Shown piece after piece: positions 34,034-41,746 of a DNA stretch of 64,000 nucleotides. The number at the start of each line of letters is the position of its first letter. Positions within the stretch are counted from its first letter, which is position 1. The position numbers and the translations under genes are program-made. This DNA comes from Hyalangium ruber. Its GTDB lineage: Bacteria > Myxococcota > Myxococcia > Myxococcales > Myxococcaceae. The notes beneath the pieces are model-generated. The model was not told the DNA's origin. It ran no database searches and was given only the letters and a program-made list of their open reading frames with translations. The stretch covers positions 682,001 to 746,000 of the forward strand of contig NZ_JAXIVS010000004.1 in NCBI RefSeq assembly GCF_034259325.1, read 5' to 3'.

Positions 34034-34053
34034 CGCGCCCTGCGAAGGGCGCG
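34034..34053 (-). promoter_or_regulatory. perfect hairpin in the leader of the poly-HAMP kinase gene
   Basis: CGCGCCCT and AGGGCGCG flank a four-base GCGA loop, 28 bases upstream of the TTG start codon on the minus strand. In RNA this is an 8-bp GC stem with a tetraloop. Any role in limiting translation is speculative. Confidence 0.35.
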
Positions 34054-34171
34054 CGAACTCCAGGGTGCCTTCTTCTAGAAGAGTTCGGGGACTTGTCGAC
34101 TGTCGAGCGAAGCCGCCCCAGTCAACGGTTCAGAACTCAACCACATTCGTCCCGGGCCTACTCCTAACGCC

Positions 34172-35053
34172 TCAGGGCGATGGAGCCGTGCAAGGAAGTC
34201 CCTCGCAACCGTGGACGTAGAGCGGCCGGCCGGGGAGCCGACGGGCAGAGGTGCGCCACCTGCGCGGTGCTTCCTCTCTCTGTCCCGTCCGCAGGTCGAC
34301 GGAGAGTGCGGGTTGCTGCCCCTCACAGGCCAGCAGGACGCGCTCGGGCGCATCCAGCCACCACAACCCTTCCACCTGGCAGGGCGCTTCGGCTCGGAGC
34401 AGCGTCAGGGAGCGCGCCTCGTAGGCGATCAGGCCCCCGTCCACCACCACGGCCGCCAGCAGGCCCTCCGGGCCCACGGACAGCGCCCCGGGGAACGGGA
34501 GCTTGGCCTGCCCGAGCACCTGCCCCTGCGCGGAGATGGAGAGCATCTGCCCGGCCGTATCCAAGGCGATGACGCCCTCCGAGTGCCCCGCCAGGGCCAC
34601 GGGTGCAAAATCGCCTACCGGTACGAGCTGGCCCGCCTCCTCGCGGAGCAGTTGCTCGTGGGTGGCCACCCAGAGCCGGCCCTGTCCATCGAAGGTGATG
34701 GCGACGGCGCCGGGAGCGGAGAACACGGTGGGAGACTTCTGGGCGCCACAGAGGGCCACGGCGCGGGCTCCAAAGGTGGCGGCCTGGGAGCCATCCGGGG
34801 CCACCGCCCAGCCGAGCCGGGGGCCTGGGAGCGCGAGGGCGAGGCAGTGGTTGAGCTTGCCGAAGTGGGGATCCGTGGTGGGCGAGGAGACGAGGTAAGG
34901 CAAGCTGGTAGTGGCGGTGGCGACGAGCAGCGCCAGGGCGGCGGCGATGATGAGCGAGAGGGCCCACGAGCGTGGGCCCAGGGCGCGGGAATGCCGGCCG
35001 GAGAGCCGGAGCCCTCTCCTGCCTGCAGCGCCATGGCCGTCCCGATCTCGCAC
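34172..35053 (-). CDS. membrane-anchored beta-propeller-like protein, unknown function
   Basis: About 293 residues. A basic N-terminus precedes one transmembrane helix (SWALSLIIAAALALLVATATT, about 29-49). The exterior part has repeated beta-strand blades of the form G-x-L-W-V-A-T-H, G-V-I-A-L-D-T-A-G-Q-M, A-L-S-V-G-P-E-G-L-L-A-A-V and W-W-L-D-A-P-E-R-V-L-L-A-C, suggesting an SMP-30/PQQ-like propeller. A C-terminal Cys pair is present (HGCEGLPC). I do not recognise a family. The start is a GTG at 35053 and is uncertain. Confidence 0.65.
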   Translation of the reverse strand: MRDRDGHGAAGRRGLRLSGRHSRALGPRSWALSLIIAAALALLVATATTSLPYLVSSPTTDPHFGKLNHCLALALPGPRLGWAVAPDGSQAATFGARAVALCGAQKSPTVFSAPGAVAITFDGQGRLWVATHEQLLREEAGQLVPVGDFAPVALAGHSEGVIALDTAGQMLSISAQGQVLGQAKLPFPGALSVGPEGLLAAVVVDGGLIAYEARSLTLLRAEAPCQVEGLWWLDAPERVLLACEGQQPALSVDLRTGQREEAPRRWRTSARRLPGRPLYVHGCEGLPCTAPSP

Positions 35054-35161
35054 CGTGCGGACTTGTTATCGAACTGTGCCGCCGCTTGCACCTCCCCCTC
35101 CCGGCGAGGGCCGGGGAGGCGGCCGGGAGGGTTGGCCCCGCTGATGCACTGAAGCCTGGGC

Positions 35162-35572
35162 ATGAAGCTCTGGCGTTACATCCGGCGGGTTCTGTGGGCG
35201 GTGGGCATCAGCGGCGTGGTACTGCTGGCCACGGTGGAGTGTCTCAGCCGGGCCACGTTCACGCGGCTGCCCCAGCTTCCTCCGAATCCGCCCGGTGCCG
35301 CCGCCTCGGCGCGCCTGGCGCCTGCCCTGGGGCGGGTGGAGGAGAGAGCGGCGGCGCCCCGGGTGCTGCGCGTGTTGCCCTGGGCCCTGCTGCGCGTGTT
35401 GACGGCCACGCTCCGGGCCCGGAAGGGTCAGTCGCGGATGAGCGAGTACCTGCTGCTCAAGGGCCGCGAAGTGACGGAGTGGACGTGGTTGCTGCCCAAA
35501 ATGACCCCGGCGCCGAAGGCCGAGCCCCTGTGGTCGGGGCTGGGCGCCCGCGCGTGGAGGCGGGCGGCGTGA
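35162..35572 (+). CDS. small membrane-anchored hypothetical protein
   Basis: A 136-residue protein with an N-terminal signal-anchor helix (VLWAVGISGVVLLATVECLS) after a short basic segment, then a Pro/Ala-rich stretch and an Arg-rich helical part. No known domain is recognised. Codon use matches the neighbours. The ribosome-binding site is weak (CCTGGGC before the ATG). It lies back to back with the propeller-like gene, 108 bases away. Confidence 0.55.
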   Translation: MKLWRYIRRVLWAVGISGVVLLATVECLSRATFTRLPQLPPNPPGAAASARLAPALGRVEERAAAPRVLRVLPWALLRVLTATLRARKGQSRMSEYLLLKGREVTEWTWLLPKMTPAPKAEPLWSGLGARAWRRAA

Positions 35573-35581
35573 GGCCGGGGT

Positions 35582-35809
35582 TCAGGGCTTGCGGGGCTTG
35601 TCCGCGTCCGCCTTCTCCTGGAGACGGGAGGAGAAGCTGCCCTTGCCGCTCACGGGAGGCATCACGTTCGCGGCGCGCTGCTCGCGCTTCATCGCCGCCA
35701 AGGGGCTGGCCGCGTCCCCTTCCAGGGACTCCTTCTCGTAGCGGTCCGCACCACTGCCGACACGCCCCACGGGACGGGAGCTGAGGGTGCGTCGGTTCGT
35801 GTCCACCAT
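35582..35809 (-). CDS. small hydrophilic hypothetical protein
   Basis: 75 residues, charged and probably unstructured, ending KADADKPRKP. It is kept as a gene because GGAGG lies nine bases before the ATG and the frame uses typical third-position GC. It converges with the 136-residue gene, with nine bases between stops. The function is unknown. Confidence 0.5.
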   Translation of the reverse strand: MVDTNRRTLSSRPVGRVGSGADRYEKESLEGDAASPLAAMKREQRAANVMPPVSGKGSFSSRLQEKADADKPRKP

Positions 35810-35959
35810 GGCGGGGGCCTCCGTGTTGCCAGGGCTTCTTTATATCGCGAGAGCCTGTGTGGACGCATTCCCACCCTGAAGAGAAGGTGTGCAACCGACC
35901 ACCTCTGAGGTAGGGTGGAGACGGAGCGCGGGCGGAGATTCCTCGACGAGGGCCCTCTG

Positions 35960-37327
35960 ATGGCAACACAGCGGACCTTTCTGGCGTGGGAGCCGGGCTG
36001 CCTTCCACCAGGGGTGGAGATCGGAGCCTGGCGGGTGCTGGAGCTGCGCGGGAAGGGCGCCTACGGAGCCGTCTACCGCGTCGAGCCCGTGGGCGAGAGC
36101 GGCGCCGAACCGTGTGCCCTGAAGCTGGCCCTGCATCCGGTGGATCCGCGCTTCGAGCGCGAGGTGGAGCTGCTCACGCGTCTCCGCCATCACCCGAACG
36201 TGCCGCACCTGCGGGAGCGTGGGCTGTGGGCTCACCCCGTCGGTCTGTTCCCGTTCATCGTCATGGAGTGGGTACAGGGCGTGCCGCTGTATGATTGGGC
36301 GCAAGCGCGCACGCGCAGCTCGCGGCAGGTGCTGCGCGTGCTGGCCCAGGTGGCCCGGGCACTGGAGGCCACGCATGGAGTGGACGGCGTGCATCGAGAC
36401 GTGAAGGGAGCCAACATCCTGGTGGGGCCCGAGGACGACCGGGCGAGGCTCCTGGACTTCGGAGCGGGAGACTTCCAGGGAGCGCCCACGCTCACGCGGG
36501 AGGTGCTGCCTCCTGGCACCCCTCGGTACCGCAGCCCCGAGGCGCAACGCTTCCAGTGGCTCTATTGGCGCCAGCGTGGAGCCCACTACGAGCCGGGCCC
36601 GGCGGATGACGTGTACGCGCTGGGTGTAACGGCCTACCGTCTCGTGACGGGCAGCTATCCGCCACCCGGCGTGGACCCCGAGGCGGCGGTAGGTGGCACG
36701 CTCGTTCCGAGTCCCGGGTGGGTGCCTCCCGAGGAGGTAGTGACGGTCTGCCCGGAGCTGGCGGGCCTCATCCGCCGGATGCTCTCCGAGGAGCCCTCTA
36801 CGCGAGGCAGCGCGGCGGAGCTGGCGCAGGCGCTCGAGGAGGCAGCGAAGACAGCGGGGCGCGCGGCGGACCTCCCCCTCACCCAGCGCTCTACTCGAAC
36901 AACCGCTTCGCGGCGGCCCACGAGTGCATGGCTAGCGGCATGCGTTGTCGCCGTCGTCTGCGTCAGTGGATGGTGGACCTCACGACAGCAGCCCGTGGGG
37001 GAAGTGACGCGGGATGGCGGCGTGGAGGATGCCAGCACCTCGGACCTCGCGAAGGATGCGCTCACGGTCAGTGCTCATGTGAAGCAGCCCGAATCCACTT
37101 GGGACGTGCTCGCGCTGGAGATGCCGGAGAAGCCCATGCCAGGGCAGGCACGGCCTCCGTGCAAGAAACACGAGTTGGAGATCAACGGGGGTTGCTGGGT
37201 AGAGCCGAAAGAGTCGAAGCCCCCTTGCAGAGAGCGGGAGCACGAGTGGAAAGGCGTCTGCTACTACGCGGTCCTCGCGCTGCCTCTTCCCGCGACCTCG
37301 CAGCCGAAGTCGCCAGGAAAGCGTTAA
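35960..37327 (+). CDS. Ser/Thr protein kinase with transmembrane helix and Cys-rich tail
   Basis: A 455-residue Hanks-type kinase. The kinase domain (about 20-300) has the Gly loop GKGAYGAVY, Lys in CALKLAL, the catalytic loop VHRDVKGANIL and DFG in LLDFGAGDF; the activation segment ends GTPRYRSPEA. One transmembrane helix (AWLAACVVAVVCVSGWW, about 318-334) follows. The outer tail contains paired motifs PPCKKHELEINGGCW and PPCREREHEWKGVCY, a tail I associate with myxobacterial kinases. The ATG at 35960 has GAGGG upstream; a GTG at 35915 is the alternative. It probably senses something outside the inner membrane through the Cys tail (inference). Confidence 0.9.
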   Translation: MATQRTFLAWEPGCLPPGVEIGAWRVLELRGKGAYGAVYRVEPVGESGAEPCALKLALHPVDPRFEREVELLTRLRHHPNVPHLRERGLWAHPVGLFPFIVMEWVQGVPLYDWAQARTRSSRQVLRVLAQVARALEATHGVDGVHRDVKGANILVGPEDDRARLLDFGAGDFQGAPTLTREVLPPGTPRYRSPEAQRFQWLYWRQRGAHYEPGPADDVYALGVTAYRLVTGSYPPPGVDPEAAVGGTLVPSPGWVPPEEVVTVCPELAGLIRRMLSEEPSTRGSAAELAQALEEAAKTAGRAADLPLTQRSTRTTASRRPTSAWLAACVVAVVCVSGWWTSRQQPVGEVTRDGGVEDASTSDLAKDALTVSAHVKQPESTWDVLALEMPEKPMPGQARPPCKKHELEINGGCWVEPKESKPPCREREHEWKGVCYYAVLALPLPATSQPKSPGKR

Positions 37328-37334
37328 ACAGAAA

Positions 37335-37377
37335 CCGCCGCCAGCCAGCCCGCGTACGGCGGACCCACTGGCGGCGG
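37335..37377. terminator. bidirectional terminator between convergent genes
   Basis: A 10-bp stem, CCGCCGCCAG with CTGGCGGCGG (37335-37344 and 37368-37377), lies between the kinase stop at 37327 and the stop of the minus-strand gene at 37419. On the minus strand it is followed by TTTCTGTTT. Confidence 0.65.
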
Positions 37378-37418
37378 CTTGTTCAACCGGAATTGCCCCC
37401 AGCGTTGAGGCGCTGGAC

Positions 37419-38090
37419 TCACGCCGCCTCGTTGCTCGGCTTGAGGCTGTCCATCAACGCCTCGATGAGCTTGGGCATCTGCGCCTCAGGGATGTCCTGG
37501 AGGCTGATGAGCAGCTGGCTACGCTCCTCGCGCGCGCGAACCCGAATGCGGTTCTGCTTGCCGAAGTGCTGATCCAGGGTCTGGCGGTAGAGCATCACTC
37601 GCGCCGTGGCGCTCTCGGGCAAGGGCGTGGGAGGCGTGCGCTTGTGCTTCACCGCCTGCTTGAGCTCCTCCACGGTGCAGTCGGCGAAGGCCTTCTGCGC
37701 CACGGTGCCATCCTCTTGGGGCACGAGGATGGGAGTGGGGCCCGGCTCGTTGCCATCCACGGTGATGCCGGCCAGCTTCTCGTAGGACAGCAGGGTGTAC
37801 AGGTTGTTCATGCCGTGCTTCACGCAGGCCGCCGCCGTGAACGAACGCGCGACGGCGCCGTAGCTGGTCAGCGTGGACTGACTGAGCACCTTCACCTGAT
37901 TCTGGAAGAAGTCCTCGGCGTCCTTGAAGCCTCCTGTCTTGGCCAACTCGTGATCCACCACGTAGTTGTAGAGCCAGCCAATCTGGTAGTTGTCGGCGTG
38001 GCCCTGCTCCACCAACTGGATGACGCGCTGATGCACCTCCTCCAGGGTGATTTTGATGTTCGGGTTGCTCTTGTTCTCCAGTTTCGTCAT
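37419..38090 (-). CDS. conserved-looking hypothetical protein facing a palindrome array
   Basis: A 223-residue soluble, mostly helical protein without signal or membrane segment. It begins MTKLENKSNPNIKITLEEVHQRVIQ (read in parts), has a central QNQVKVLSQSTLTSYGAVARSF segment that could form a helix-turn-helix-like pair, and a charged C-terminal helix (EAQMPKLIEALMDSL). I recognise no named domain; the style is that of myxobacteria-specific hypotheticals. Its start codon lies 158 bases from the 28-bp palindrome array at 38249-38400. DNA binding to that array is a hypothesis from position only. Confidence 0.75.
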   Translation of the reverse strand: MTKLENKSNPNIKITLEEVHQRVIQLVEQGHADNYQIGWLYNYVVDHELAKTGGFKDAEDFFQNQVKVLSQSTLTSYGAVARSFTAAACVKHGMNNLYTLLSYEKLAGITVDGNEPGPTPILVPQEDGTVAQKAFADCTVEELKQAVKHKRTPPTPLPESATARVMLYRQTLDQHFGKQNRIRVRAREERSQLLISLQDIPEAQMPKLIEALMDSLKPSNEAA

Positions 38091-38248
38091 GACACGTATG
38101 GGGTTGGTTGCCGCGGGAGTGCGACATGCGTGGGCAAAGCAGGAGTCGGGCCAACGGGCGGACGGAGGGCTCTCCCTGTGATGACGGGCAGTTGAACGGT
38201 GGGAACGGTCTAGAACCTGGACACCCGTCCACGTAGCCGGACTGTGTG

Positions 38249-38400
38249 CCGGTCAGTCCCAGATGACCGGTACCAGCCGTTCAGTCCCGGTTGACCGGTA
38301 CCAACCGGTCAGTCCCAGATGACCGGTACCAGCCGGCCAGTCCCGGTTGACCGGTACCAACCGGTCAGTCCCAGATGACCGGTACCAGCCGGTCAGTCGG
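38249..38400. repeat. array of five and a half 28-bp repeats forming TGACCGG/CCGGTCA palindromes
   Basis: Units start at 38249, 38277, 38305, 38333 and 38361, with a partial sixth at 38389. Odd units carry AGATGACCGGTACCAG and even units GGTTGACCGGTACCAA, so two variants alternate strictly. Each junction forms the dyad TGACCGGTACCARCCGGTCA with 7-bp arms; three of the five junctions are perfect. There are no spacers, so it is not a CRISPR array. It fills most of the 353-base gap between a hypothetical gene (minus) and an alpha/beta hydrolase gene (plus). It could be an operator array or an iteron-like binding site. Confidence 0.9.
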
Positions 38401-38443
38401 TCCAGGAAGACTCCGGCAACACTCCGAGATATGCGGGAGCAAG

Positions 38444-39283
38444 ATGAGCGCCCCCCTGCAACTGGATGATTGGGGCGGCACCGGCCCGGTGCTGCACCTC
38501 GCCCACGCCAACGGATTCCCGCCCGGCAGCTACCGCAAGCTCATCGAGTTGCTGAAGCCACGCTACCGAGTCTTCACCCTCCGCAGCCGCTGCCTCGTGC
38601 CGGGAACGGATCCGCAAACCCTGCGGACCTGGGATGACATGGCTGACGAGCTGGTCCACGCCCTGCGCGCCCAGGGCCTGGAGGGCATCATCGGCGTGGG
38701 CCACAGCATGGGCGGCGTATCCACCCTGCTCGCCTCGGTGAAGGAGCCACGACTCTTCCGAGCCGTGGTGGCGTTGGACCCGGTGCTCATCACGGGCCCG
38801 CGCCTGCTGGCGCTCCACGTGCTGACGGTGCTCGGGCTGCGCGGTCGGATTCCTCCCGCGAACCTGGCCCGGCGGCGCCGCGAGTCCTGGAACTCGCGCG
38901 AAGAAGCGGCCACGAGCTACCGCAAGAAGCCGCTCTTCCAGCGCTTCGATCCCGAGTGCTTCCAGGACTACATCACCCACGGGCTCACCGAAGCACCGGG
39001 CGGCGGCCTGCGCCTGACCATTCCCAGGGATTGGGAGGCCCGCATCTTCGAGACATCGCCGCGCGCCGTCTGGCGCAAGCTGCGTTCGGTGCCGGTGCCA
39101 GCGCTGGTGATGCGCGGAGGCGACACGGACACGCTCACCCCGGAGGCCCTGGAACGCGTGCGCCGCACCCTGCCGGGCGTCCGCACCGAAGAGCTTCCCG
39201 GCACCACCCACCTCTTCCCGCTAGAGCAGCCAGAAGAGTGCGTCCGGCGCATCCTCGCGTTCCTCGCGACGCTGCGAGATTAG
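38444..39283 (+). CDS. alpha/beta hydrolase
   Basis: A 279-residue hydrolase. Strand and oxyanion region are in LHLAHANGFPPGSY, the nucleophile elbow is G-H-S-M-G-G (Ser about 88), the acid is probably Asp in VMRGGDTDTLTPE and the His is in PGTTHLFPLEQPE. No cap-specific motif is recognised, so the substrate (ester, lactone or epoxide) is unknown. The ATG at 38444 is supported by CGGGAG eight bases before; the frame upstream runs into the palindrome array. Its promoter must overlap or adjoin that array, 44 bases away. Confidence 0.88.
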   Translation: MSAPLQLDDWGGTGPVLHLAHANGFPPGSYRKLIELLKPRYRVFTLRSRCLVPGTDPQTLRTWDDMADELVHALRAQGLEGIIGVGHSMGGVSTLLASVKEPRLFRAVVALDPVLITGPRLLALHVLTVLGLRGRIPPANLARRRRESWNSREEAATSYRKKPLFQRFDPECFQDYITHGLTEAPGGGLRLTIPRDWEARIFETSPRAVWRKLRSVPVPALVMRGGDTDTLTPEALERVRRTLPGVRTEELPGTTHLFPLEQPEECVRRILAFLATLRD

Positions 39284-39317
39284 ACCTCTTCGATCGATCC
39301 CAGCGGCAACGAGGTAT

Positions 39318-39866
39318 CTACCGTTCGCGCTTGCCGGGGGGTTCTATGCCGTAGCGGGCGGCATCTCGCCGGGCATGATCGATGCCGTCGAGCATTTGCT
39401 GGCGGGAGTGCCGATGCTTGGACCTCTTCCGGACCCGGCGCTCCGTGTCTGCCAGCATGGAGAAGGCGTCTTCTGCTTGCTCTCGGAAGCTGGGGAGGGA
39501 CTGGACGTAGAGGGTCGAGACGTGGAAACGGTCCCAGAGCGTCGGGAAGCCCAGCCGTCTGATCCTGCGCAGCCACGTGCCAAAATCCTCCCACGGGCGC
39601 TCATGATCGAACGCCGCTTGCACGGCATTCAATGCCGTCAGCCGCTTGAGGTGCAGACGTTCGGCGGGGGTTCGTGCTTCTCGTACGAACTGCCGCTCTA
39701 ATTCCTGGAGCGCGGCTACGACGACTTCAAATGGCATTTCAGCGTGAGCCAGCCCGAACATGAGCCACTCGCGCTGCTCTGCCACCGTGTTCCACCACTC
39801 CCTGCGCAAACGCCCCACGGCTAGTCGCCTCCGAGCGTGATGCACTGACTCCAATCGTCGCGGCAC
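39318..39866 (-). CDS. hypothetical protein, Arg-rich
   Basis: A 182-residue, basic, Trp-containing helical protein (EWWNTVAEQREWLMFGLAHAEMPFEVVVAAL in parts), with a C-terminal R-K-R-S-K-H-R-H-S-R stretch that could contact nucleic acid. Codon use is less GC-biased at third positions than in its neighbours, which may reflect recent acquisition. GGGAGCGGAG directly precedes the GTG start. No family is recognised. Confidence 0.6.
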   Translation of the reverse strand: MPRRLESVHHARRRLAVGRLRREWWNTVAEQREWLMFGLAHAEMPFEVVVAALQELERQFVREARTPAERLHLKRLTALNAVQAAFDHERPWEDFGTWLRRIRRLGFPTLWDRFHVSTLYVQSLPSFREQAEDAFSMLADTERRVRKRSKHRHSRQQMLDGIDHARRDAARYGIEPPGKRER

Positions 39867-39980
39867 CTCCGCTCCCGCTCTCTTCTGCCCTCCGGTCCAG
39901 TTCAGCAGGGCAAGACCTTAAAGTTCCGTGATGGCGCCCGCTGTGAAAAGGCGCGTTCGATGTCGGACGAAGAACGGTGA

Positions 39981-41057
39981 TCACGCCCGGCGCAGTGTGA
40001 TGACCGCCAGCTCCGCCGGAGCCCCCAGCCGCGCGGGCGGTCCGGTGGTACCGACTCCTCGGTTCACATAGAGCCACGAGCGCCCATGCCGATACAGCCC
40101 CGCCGTCCAACGGGTGATGAACCGGGCCAGCGAGAGGCGGCGCACGCCCGGAACCGCGAGCTGGCCGCCATGGGTGTGCCCCGAGAGGGTCAGCTCCACG
40201 GAGCGGGCCTGCGCCTGGGGAAACAACTCCGGATCATGCGCGAGCAACACGGTGGGAGCCCCCGGCGGCCGGCCCGCGAGCGCCCGAGCCAGGTCATGGC
40301 GCGAGGTCCACGTATCGTCCACGCCGGCGACATACAGGCGCGCCCCACCCCGCTCCACCACCACGCCTCGGTTGCGAAGGACCGTCAGTCCCTGCCGCTC
40401 CAACGCCCGAACGAGGTGCTCGCCGTCGGTGAAGTAGTCGTGGTTTCCCATGCAGGCGAACGCGCCATCCTTCGCGCGCAGGCCCCCCAGCGCCCGCGCC
40501 ACGGGCTCCACGTGCGAGGAGCCGTGGGTAATCAAATCGCCGGTGACCGCCACCAGGTCCACCTCGAGCGCGTTGAGTCGGGAGACCCAGGACGAGACAC
40601 GCTCCTCGGAGACATACGGCCCGCAATGCACATCGGAGATCTGCCCGATGCGGTAGCCGTCCAGCTCGGCCGGGAGCCCATCCACCCGCACCACCCGCTT
40701 GCGAAGCCTCGGCCGCCCGAGGACGGCATCCGCGCCGAGCCCCAGCGAGAGGACTCCCGCCAGCCCCCAGGCCAGCCCCCAGGGTGCTCCCACTCGCACC
40801 GCCAGCTCGGCCGGCACCATGAGCAGGTCGAACACCAGGCAAGCGGACCACCACCCCAGCGCCAGGTAGGTGGACCGCGCGGGAGACGTGGAGTGCCAGG
40901 GGCTCTGGAGCTGGCGCAGGTACGGCACGGACACCAGCACCGCTCCCAGCACGGGCAGCGGGGTGCGCGTGTGCCAGCAGAGCCACAGCACCACGGGAAG
41001 CTGGATGGCGGTGACGAGCAGGACCGCGAGCAGCTGGAAACGAGGTCGTCGGGGCAT
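39981..41057 (-). CDS. membrane-bound metallophosphoesterase
   Basis: A 358-residue protein with three to four N-terminal hydrophobic helices (about 8-105) and a calcineurin-like phosphoesterase domain. Its metal-binding motifs are in order: QISDVHCG, VTGDLITHG, MGNHDYF, LLAHDPE and SGHTHGGQ. It resembles YkuE/YaeI-like membrane phosphoesterases, some of which cut UDP-2,3-diacylglucosamine or cell-wall lipid phosphates. All catalytic residues are intact. It stands alone between the basic hypothetical protein and the PfpI-type gene. Confidence 0.9.
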   Translation of the reverse strand: MPRRPRFQLLAVLLVTAIQLPVVLWLCWHTRTPLPVLGAVLVSVPYLRQLQSPWHSTSPARSTYLALGWWSACLVFDLLMVPAELAVRVGAPWGLAWGLAGVLSLGLGADAVLGRPRLRKRVVRVDGLPAELDGYRIGQISDVHCGPYVSEERVSSWVSRLNALEVDLVAVTGDLITHGSSHVEPVARALGGLRAKDGAFACMGNHDYFTDGEHLVRALERQGLTVLRNRGVVVERGGARLYVAGVDDTWTSRHDLARALAGRPPGAPTVLLAHDPELFPQAQARSVELTLSGHTHGGQLAVPGVRRLSLARFITRWTAGLYRHGRSWLYVNRGVGTTGPPARLGAPAELAVITLRRA

Positions 41058-41105
41058 TCGCCCTGTTCTCTAACCCCCTCGCGGCCCGCCCGCTCCCCCC
41101 CCGGC

Positions 41106-41681
41106 TCAGTGCAGGGAGGGCGACTCCTCCTCTGCCATCCCAGCCCCCGCCGAGAGCGGCGGGGCGATGCCCTGGTCCAACTGGCGCAGCAGGGCGGCGC
41201 AGAAGGACTTCAGATCGTCCGGCTTGCGAGAAGTGATGAGGTTGCCGTCCTCCACCACCTCGCGGTCCACCCAGTTGGCGCCGGCGTTGAGGAGGTCGGT
41301 CTTGATGGAGGGCCACGAGGTGACGGTGCGCCCGTCCACGATGTCCGCCTCGGCGAGCATCCAGCCCGCGTGGCAGATGGCGGCGACGGGCTTGTCCGCC
41401 TCGAAGAAGGCTCGCACCAAATCGACCATGTCCGAGTCCATCCGCAAGTGGTCGGGGGAGTAGCCGCCCGGAATGACCAGCGCGTCGAAGTCGTCGGCGG
41501 ACACCTCCTGGGCGGCGCGGTCGGCGGTGATGGTCTCCTTGCCCTTCTTGCCCTTGAGCTTCTTGCCCGCCTCCACCCCGACGATGACCGCCTCGTGGCC
41601 CGCCTGCTGCACCTGGTCGTACGGAACGCGGAACTCCGAATCCTCGAAGTCCGAAGCCACGATGAACATGATTCGAGCCAT
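41106..41681 (-). CDS. DJ-1/PfpI-family protein (YhbO/YajL-like)
   Basis: A 191-residue protein. The N-terminus MARIMFIVASDFEDSEFR carries the conserved Glu. The nucleophilic Cys lies in the elbow VAAICHAGWML and the VIPGGYSPDHLR loop matches class I PfpI proteins (stress-protective, proposed glyoxalase/deglycase or protease activity). The tail after residue 165 is a short Ser/Glu-rich extension. GGAG lies before the ATG at 41681; the frame upstream of it is not coding. Confidence 0.9.
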   Translation of the reverse strand: MARIMFIVASDFEDSEFRVPYDQVQQAGHEAVIVGVEAGKKLKGKKGKETITADRAAQEVSADDFDALVIPGGYSPDHLRMDSDMVDLVRAFFEADKPVAAICHAGWMLAEADIVDGRTVTSWPSIKTDLLNAGANWVDREVVEDGNLITSRKPDDLKSFCAALLRQLDQGIAPPLSAGAGMAEEESPSLH

Positions 41682-41746
41682 GTGTCGCTCCTCGCGATGG
41701 AACCCCTGCCCGTGCAAGGTGCCCATGCGATGCCCGGCGACAACAG

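Noticed and set aside
38249-38400. CRISPR array
   Set aside because: The 28-base units are directly joined without spacers and no cas genes are present.
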